A DNA stretch of 64,000 nt. Origin: Roseateles_B sp041905785. Lineage in GTDB: Bacteria; Pseudomonadota; Gammaproteobacteria; Burkholderiales; Burkholderiaceae_C. The notes beneath the pieces were generated by a model. The model was not told the DNA's origin, searched no databases, and worked only from the letters and a program-made list of their open reading frames with translations. Made by a program: the position numbers and the translations under genes. Positions 59,804-64,000 of this stretch are shown in pieces (position 1 is the first letter of the stretch; each line of letters opens with the position of its first letter). The stretch covers positions 124,001-188,000 of the forward strand of contig JAYRKJ010000006.1 in assembly GCA_041905785.1 (NCBI GenBank), given 5' to 3'.

Positions 59804-60610
59804 TCAGTTGGCGGCCACCGCCGGCCGGGCCGGTCGGAGATTCACCAGGGGCCGCAGCGGGCGGGCATCCAGCACGGAGTCCGGCGCAACACCCGGGGGC
59901 ACGACCGCCAGGAGCTCGCGCGCCAGATGCCGCACCTCGGGCGACAGCGGCGCCGTGGGCGGCGTGCGGGGATCCATGCAGGCCCAGTCGCGCAGCACGG
60001 CGCCCAGGAAGCCGTCGCCGCAGCTGCTGATCTGCTGAGCGATGCGCTCCGCCAGGCGCAGCTGCGGATGGCAGGCCAGCAAGAGGCTGTAGACCATGAG
60101 CCCGGCGCGCTGGCTGAGCCACTTCATGCCGGCGTAGGCGTGGGTCACGCTGCGGGCCTCGGTATCCGCCAGCAGCACCGGTCGCAACTCGCGGGAGTTC
60201 AGCACCCGGGCCAGCTCGGCGGCCGGGGCATGCAGGATCATGACGTCGGCCTGCGGTGCCGCCTCGCACAGGGCCTGCAGAAATTCAGCGGCCGAGCCGT
60301 TGGCGTTGATATAGCGCAGCGGCAGTCCGCGCGCCGCCAGGTAGCTCACGTGGTGAGACAGCCGCTCCACGCAGGCCGAGAGGTCCACCGCGGCCATCTC
60401 GGAGGCCGGCGGCGACAGCTCGCCGGCATCCACCACCAGGGTCTGCAGCGACATCTCGGAGAAGGCCGCACACAGGCCCTCCAGCAGCACGCCAGACTCC
60501 AGCACCTCGGGATTGCTCACCACGGGAACGAAGCGGGTCCTGGAGGCACTGAAAAGCTTGCGCAGGCCGTCGGCCTGGTCTTGCGGGGTCTTGCTGAGGG
60601 GCTCGCGCAT
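59804..60610 (-). CDS. flhG: FlhG-like protein lacking the ATPase P-loop
   Basis: A 268-residue MinD/ParA-fold protein in the flhF-flhG-fliA order. It retains DQADGLRKLF near the N-terminus, the DQAxxLR motif by which FlhG stimulates FlhF GTPase. The next strand reads VPVVSNPEVLESGVLLEGL where a KGGVGKT P-loop is expected, and the following strand ends VVDAGELSPP instead of the usual DxDxGxAN. So ATP binding is probably lost while FlhF activation may remain. The start ATG 60610 precedes the motif; the frame is open to 60811 inside flhF. Confidence 0.82.
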   Translation of the reverse strand: MREPLSKTPQDQADGLRKLFSASRTRFVPVVSNPEVLESGVLLEGLCAAFSEMSLQTLVVDAGELSPPASEMAAVDLSACVERLSHHVSYLAARGLPLRYINANGSAAEFLQALCEAAPQADVMILHAPAAELARVLNSRELRPVLLADTEARSVTHAYAGMKWLSQRAGLMVYSLLLACHPQLRLAERIAQQISSCGDGFLGAVLRDWACMDPRTPPTAPLSPEVRHLARELLAVVPPGVAPDSVLDARPLRPLVNLRPARPAVAAN

Positions 60611-60657
60611 GGGGGTCTCGCTGCAGGTCTCGATGCCTTCGTGGGCTCTGGGGCGGC

Positions 60658-62295
60658 TCAATGCACGCCCGCGGCCGTGTGCTGCACAAAGGCCTGCGCG
60701 GGGCCTCCGGCAAAGATCAGGTTCACATCGGCGCTGTCCATGCGCCAAGCGGCATGGGCCTGGCTGCGCAGCGCGCGCTGCACCAGGGCCTGTGCCGACA
60801 GGCGATGCCAATCTTCCGGCACCCGCTGCCCATTGGCAACGCCAATAATGCGCAAACGATGGCGAATCATGGTGTCCAGCGCGGGTGCCAGCTTCACGGC
60901 TTCGTCGATCTTGGACAGCACCACGCCCAGGCAGGTCTGCGCCCGCCAGGCGCCGGCCACGTCCTCGATGGTCTCGCCCTGCTGGGCGGCGTTGACCACC
61001 AGGATGCGGCGGATGCTCGGGTGGGCCAACATCTCCAGCAGCTCATGGGTGCGGCTGTCGCGCTGGGCCATGCCGGCGGTGTCGATCAGCACCATCTTCT
61101 TGCCCGACAGCAGCTCCAGCAGGTCTTCCAGCGAAGCGCGGTCGTGCGCCGTGTGCACGGGCACGCCCAGGATGCGGCCATAGGCGCGCAGCTGCTCGTG
61201 GGCGCCGACGCGGTAGGCATCCAGCGTGATCAGGCCCAGCTGCGAGGCGCCATGTCGGGTCGCGAAGGCGGCAGCGATCTTGGCCGTGGTGGTGGTTTTG
61301 CCCACGCCGGTGGAGCCGATCAGTGCGAAGACGCCGCCTTGCTCTTCCAGCGGTGGGTTCGTCTCGTCGGTGAGCAGATTGCGGGCCAGCACCTGGGCGG
61401 CCCACTGGGTTTCGTCGGCGCCTTCCTTGCCCTCCAGCTGGGCCGGGCAGCCTTCGACCAGCTTGCGCACCAGCGCGGGCGAGAAGCCGACATCCAGCAG
61501 GCGCTGGGTCAGCCGGGCCTGCACAGGCTGGCGCTGCAGCTTCTCCATGAAGGCCAGGGCGCCGAAGCGCTCCTCGATCAGACCCTTCATCGAGCGCAGT
61601 TCGTTCATCATGTCCTGCTGGTCGCGGCGGGCGCTGCCGGGCGCATCGGCCAGTTGGGGCATCGGCCGCTGCTCGGCCGAGAGGCGGATCTCGTCGCGCA
61701 GGACCGGCGGATTGCGGCGCGCCGGCTCGGCCGGCGGCGCAGCGGCGGTCTCCAGTCGACGCGCGCCCAGGGTCTGCATGGCGGACTGCGCGCGCTGCTG
61801 TCGCGCCGCGGCCAGGCTGGCCAGGCTTTCAGCGCTGGGCAGCTCCGGTGCCGGCTGGGCCACGCTCAGCGGGTCCGGCTGACCGTTGAGCTCGGCCTGA
61901 CGGCGCTTGAGCATGCGTTCGCGCACGTAGTCCTGGAAGCTGAGCGTGCTCATGGCCAGGGTCTGCACATCGTCCTCGACCGGCGGACCGAAGCTGGGCT
62001 CGTTGCGCTCATTGCGCTCGGCGGCCCGCTGGGCCAGGCGGGCGCTGCCGGCCATGGTGGGCACGGGAGCCGGCGCAGGGCGGGCCTGGACTCGCGCCGG
62101 GGCACGCGCCTCGACGCGCGGCGCGGTGGCGGCCACGCGCTCGATCTGGGTCATGCCCTCCGGAGCCATGGCCAGCACTTCCACGCCTTCGGCGCTGGGC
62201 TTGTTGGACAGCACCACGGCATCGTCGCCAAAGGCCTGGCGCACCAGCGCGAGCGCCTCGCGGGAAGTGCGGGCGGTAAAGCGTTTGACGTTCAT
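60658..62295 (-). CDS. flhF: Flagellar biosynthesis GTPase FlhF
   Basis: A 545-residue SRP-type GTPase that sets flagellar position or number. It starts MNVKRFTARTSREALALVRQ, the conserved B-domain beginning. Residues about 60-230 are a Pro/Ala/Arg-rich linker. The NG domain follows: P-loop GSTGVGKT at 327-334, LDAYRVGAHEQL and DTAGMAQRD. ATG 62295 is chosen over 62310 since it begins the family sequence. It sits between flhA and flhG on the minus strand. Confidence 0.96.
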   Translation of the reverse strand: MNVKRFTARTSREALALVRQAFGDDAVVLSNKPSAEGVEVLAMAPEGMTQIERVAATAPRVEARAPARVQARPAPAPVPTMAGSARLAQRAAERNERNEPSFGPPVEDDVQTLAMSTLSFQDYVRERMLKRRQAELNGQPDPLSVAQPAPELPSAESLASLAAARQQRAQSAMQTLGARRLETAAAPPAEPARRNPPVLRDEIRLSAEQRPMPQLADAPGSARRDQQDMMNELRSMKGLIEERFGALAFMEKLQRQPVQARLTQRLLDVGFSPALVRKLVEGCPAQLEGKEGADETQWAAQVLARNLLTDETNPPLEEQGGVFALIGSTGVGKTTTTAKIAAAFATRHGASQLGLITLDAYRVGAHEQLRAYGRILGVPVHTAHDRASLEDLLELLSGKKMVLIDTAGMAQRDSRTHELLEMLAHPSIRRILVVNAAQQGETIEDVAGAWRAQTCLGVVLSKIDEAVKLAPALDTMIRHRLRIIGVANGQRVPEDWHRLSAQALVQRALRSQAHAAWRMDSADVNLIFAGGPAQAFVQHTAAGVH

Positions 62296-62341
62296 GCGGC
62301 CTCCAGACAAGGCTTGGCATCAGCCTTCACGGGCGCTGTGC

Positions 62342-64000
62342 TCATGCAGCAGCTCCGATGATGGACCCGATGCGGATCGAATGGGTCTCGGGAATCTCGC
62401 TGTGGCCCAGCACCTTCAGGCGCGGGGCGGCACGGCGCAGCAGGCGGGCCAGGGGCGCGCGGATCAGGTCCGGCACCAGCAGGCAGGCGGGCACGCCGCG
62501 GTCCTCCTGGGCCTGGCTCTGTTCGGCCGCGCTGCGGGCCAGGGTGTCGGCCACGCCGGGATCCAGGGCGGCACCGTGCGGTGAGTTCAGGGCCTGCGTC
62601 ACCAGGCGCTCCAGTTCGGGCTCCAGCGCGATCACGTCCAGTTCCTTCACCGGGCCATAAATCTGCTGGACGATGGAAGGGGCGATGTGCACCCGCACGC
62701 GGCGGCCCAGCTCGACGGGATCGGTCGTGGTCGCGGCGTTCTCCGCGATGGACTCGACGATGGAGCGCATGTCACGAATGTGCACGCCCTCCTCCAGCAG
62801 GAACTGGAGCACTTTCTGCAGTGTGGCGATGCCGACCATCTTGGGGATCACGTCTTCGATCAACTGAGGTTGCTGCTTGGTGAGGTGCTCCACCAGCTGC
62901 TGCGTCTCCACCCGACCCAGGAGACGGGCCGCGTGGACTTGCATCAAGTGTGTAAGATGGGTGGCAATGACGGTCGAGCAATCAACCACCGTAAAGCCAG
63001 CCATTTGGGCCATTTCGCGTTGGCGCTCTTCGATCCAGGTGGCGGGCAGGCCGAAGGCGGGATCGGTGGTGGCGGTGCCGATGAGCTTCTGTGTCGCATG
63101 GCCGGGATTGATCGCCAGCCACATGCCGGGGTAGGCCTCCGCCTCGCCGATGACCGCGCCGCGCAGGATCAGCCGGTACTGGCTGGGGCGCAGCTCCAGG
63201 TTGTCGCGGATGTGCACGGCCGGCGGCAGGAAGCCCACCTCTTGCGCGAACTTGCGGCGCACGCCCTTGATGCGGGAGAGCAGGTCGCCTTCCTTGGTCT
63301 TGTCCACCAGCGTGATCAGGCGGTAGCCCACCTCCAGGCCGAGCACGTCCACGGGCTGCAGATCGTCCCAGCTGGCTTCGGCATGGGGCTCGACCGCCGG
63401 CGCGGGCAGGACCTCGGCCTTGGCAGCCTGCGCCATCTGTTCCTGGCGCTTGAGCCACCAGGCCAAGTAGCCCAGGGCCGAAGCGATCAGCAGGAAGACC
63501 ACATGCGGCATGCCCGGGATCAGCCCCAGCATGCCGATGACGCCCGCGGTGATGGCCAGGCTCTTCGCCGAACCAAAGACCTGGCGGCCGATCATGGTCC
63601 CGATGTCCTTGTCCTTGCCCACGCGCGAGACCACCATGGCCGCGGCCACCGAGATCAGCAGCGCCGGCACCTGGGCCACCAGCGCGTCGCCGACGGCCAG
63701 CAGGATGTAGGAGTCGGCCGCCTGGCCGGCTGACAGGCCATGCTGGACCACGCCGATGATGAAGCCGCCGATGATGTTGATGAACAGGATCAGGATGCCG
63801 GCGACGGCATCGCCGCGCACGAACTTGCTGGCACCGTCCATGGAGCCGAAAAAGTCGGCTTCATCGCTGAGTTCGGCGCGCCGGCGCTTCGCCTCCTTTT
63901 CGTCGATCAGGCCGGCGTTGAGGTCCGCATCCACGGCCATCTGCTTGCCGGGCATGGCGTCCAGGGTGAAGCGGGCGCCGACCTCAGCAATGCGTTCGGC
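62342..64000 (-). CDS. flhA: Flagellar export gate protein FlhA, C-terminal part
   Basis: 552 residues are visible and the gene continues past the end of the window. The segment ALDAMPGKQMAVDADLNAG, read into base 64000 as AERIAEVGARFTLDAMPGKQ, is the conserved FHIPEP-family loop. Further membrane helices follow (GILILFINIIGGFIIGVVQH). The large cytoplasmic domain (from about residue 210 of the visible part) binds chaperone-substrate complexes. First visible gene of flhA-flhF-flhG-fliA. Confidence 0.96.
   Translation of the reverse strand, partial: AERIAEVGARFTLDAMPGKQMAVDADLNAGLIDEKEAKRRRAELSDEADFFGSMDGASKFVRGDAVAGILILFINIIGGFIIGVVQHGLSAGQAADSYILLAVGDALVAQVPALLISVAAAMVVSRVGKDKDIGTMIGRQVFGSAKSLAITAGVIGMLGLIPGMPHVVFLLIASALGYLAWWLKRQEQMAQAAKAEVLPAPAVEPHAEASWDDLQPVDVLGLEVGYRLITLVDKTKEGDLLSRIKGVRRKFAQEVGFLPPAVHIRDNLELRPSQYRLILRGAVIGEAEAYPGMWLAINPGHATQKLIGTATTDPAFGLPATWIEERQREMAQMAGFTVVDCSTVIATHLTHLMQVHAARLLGRVETQQLVEHLTKQQPQLIEDVIPKMVGIATLQKVLQFLLEEGVHIRDMRSIVESIAENAATTTDPVELGRRVRVHIAPSIVQQIYGPVKELDVIALEPELERLVTQALNSPHGAALDPGVADTLARSAAEQSQAQEDRGVPACLLVPDLIRAPLARLLRRAAPRLKVLGHSEIPETHSIRIGSIIGAAA

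Overview
The window is chromosomal DNA from a high-GC betaproteobacterium, most likely order Burkholderiales in the Roseateles/Pelomonas/Rubrivivax-like neighbourhood. This rests on the coding style (dense GC-rich third positions), small conserved Burkholderiales families (DUF3460, DUF1841, two short conserved proteins), minCDE, the flgAMN/flgBCDEFGHIJKL and flhAF-flhG-fliA layouts, and GC-rich palindromic repeats resembling those I associate with Comamonadaceae-like genomes. No plasmid, phage, insertion-sequence, CRISPR, tRNA or rRNA signature was seen. Genus is inference only.

Layout. 1-7.3 kb: a partial hemF, an acyltransferase, purD, the YebC/PmpR regulator, a HerA-like ATPase carrying an in-frame repeat insertion, a small membrane protein, and a LytS/LytTR two-component pair. 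7.4-20.9 kb: glnS, an S9 peptidase, dusC, a YgjP-type metalloprotein, a membrane-anchored coiled-coil protein, a receiver/CheX-like pair, a ferredoxin, a second acyltransferase, minCDE, then about 1 kb of unusual non-coding DNA. 20.9-30.9 kb: metG, a SulP transporter, DUF3460, scpA, an orphan NarL-type regulator, an orphan ParA-like ATPase, a KefF/KefC-like potassium efflux pair and DUF1841. 30.9-43.4 kb: the flagellar cluster, with flgA-flgM-flgN on one strand and flgB to flgL on the other. 43.4-59.0 kb: a block of signalling genes (HDOD protein, giant multi-PAS HisKA_2 kinase, ANTAR regulator, phytochrome-like kinase, hybrid kinase with Hpt, REC-PAS-GGDEF-EAL protein, GGDEF protein, soluble chemoreceptor). 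59.1-64 kb: fliA, flhG, flhF and flhA (running off the end).

How they fit. The flagellar genes encode rod, hook, rings, junction proteins, export gate, late sigma factor and anti-sigma factor. The signalling block lies between them and probably links environmental sensing to flagellar function, RNA-level antitermination and cyclic-di-GMP. This functional link is inferred from gene order only.

Most unusual observations: (1) the minC-metG gap holds two diverged copies of a roughly 375-bp module with seven short motifs in the same order, each copy ending in a perfect DnaA box TTATCCACA; (2) two unrelated arrays of direct repeats with exact 11-bp spacing, upstream of sulP and of the ANTAR regulator; (3) an FlhG that keeps its FlhF-activating DQAxxLR motif but has lost the P-loop; (4) a GC-rich repeat that has become a coding insertion in the HerA-like ATPase.
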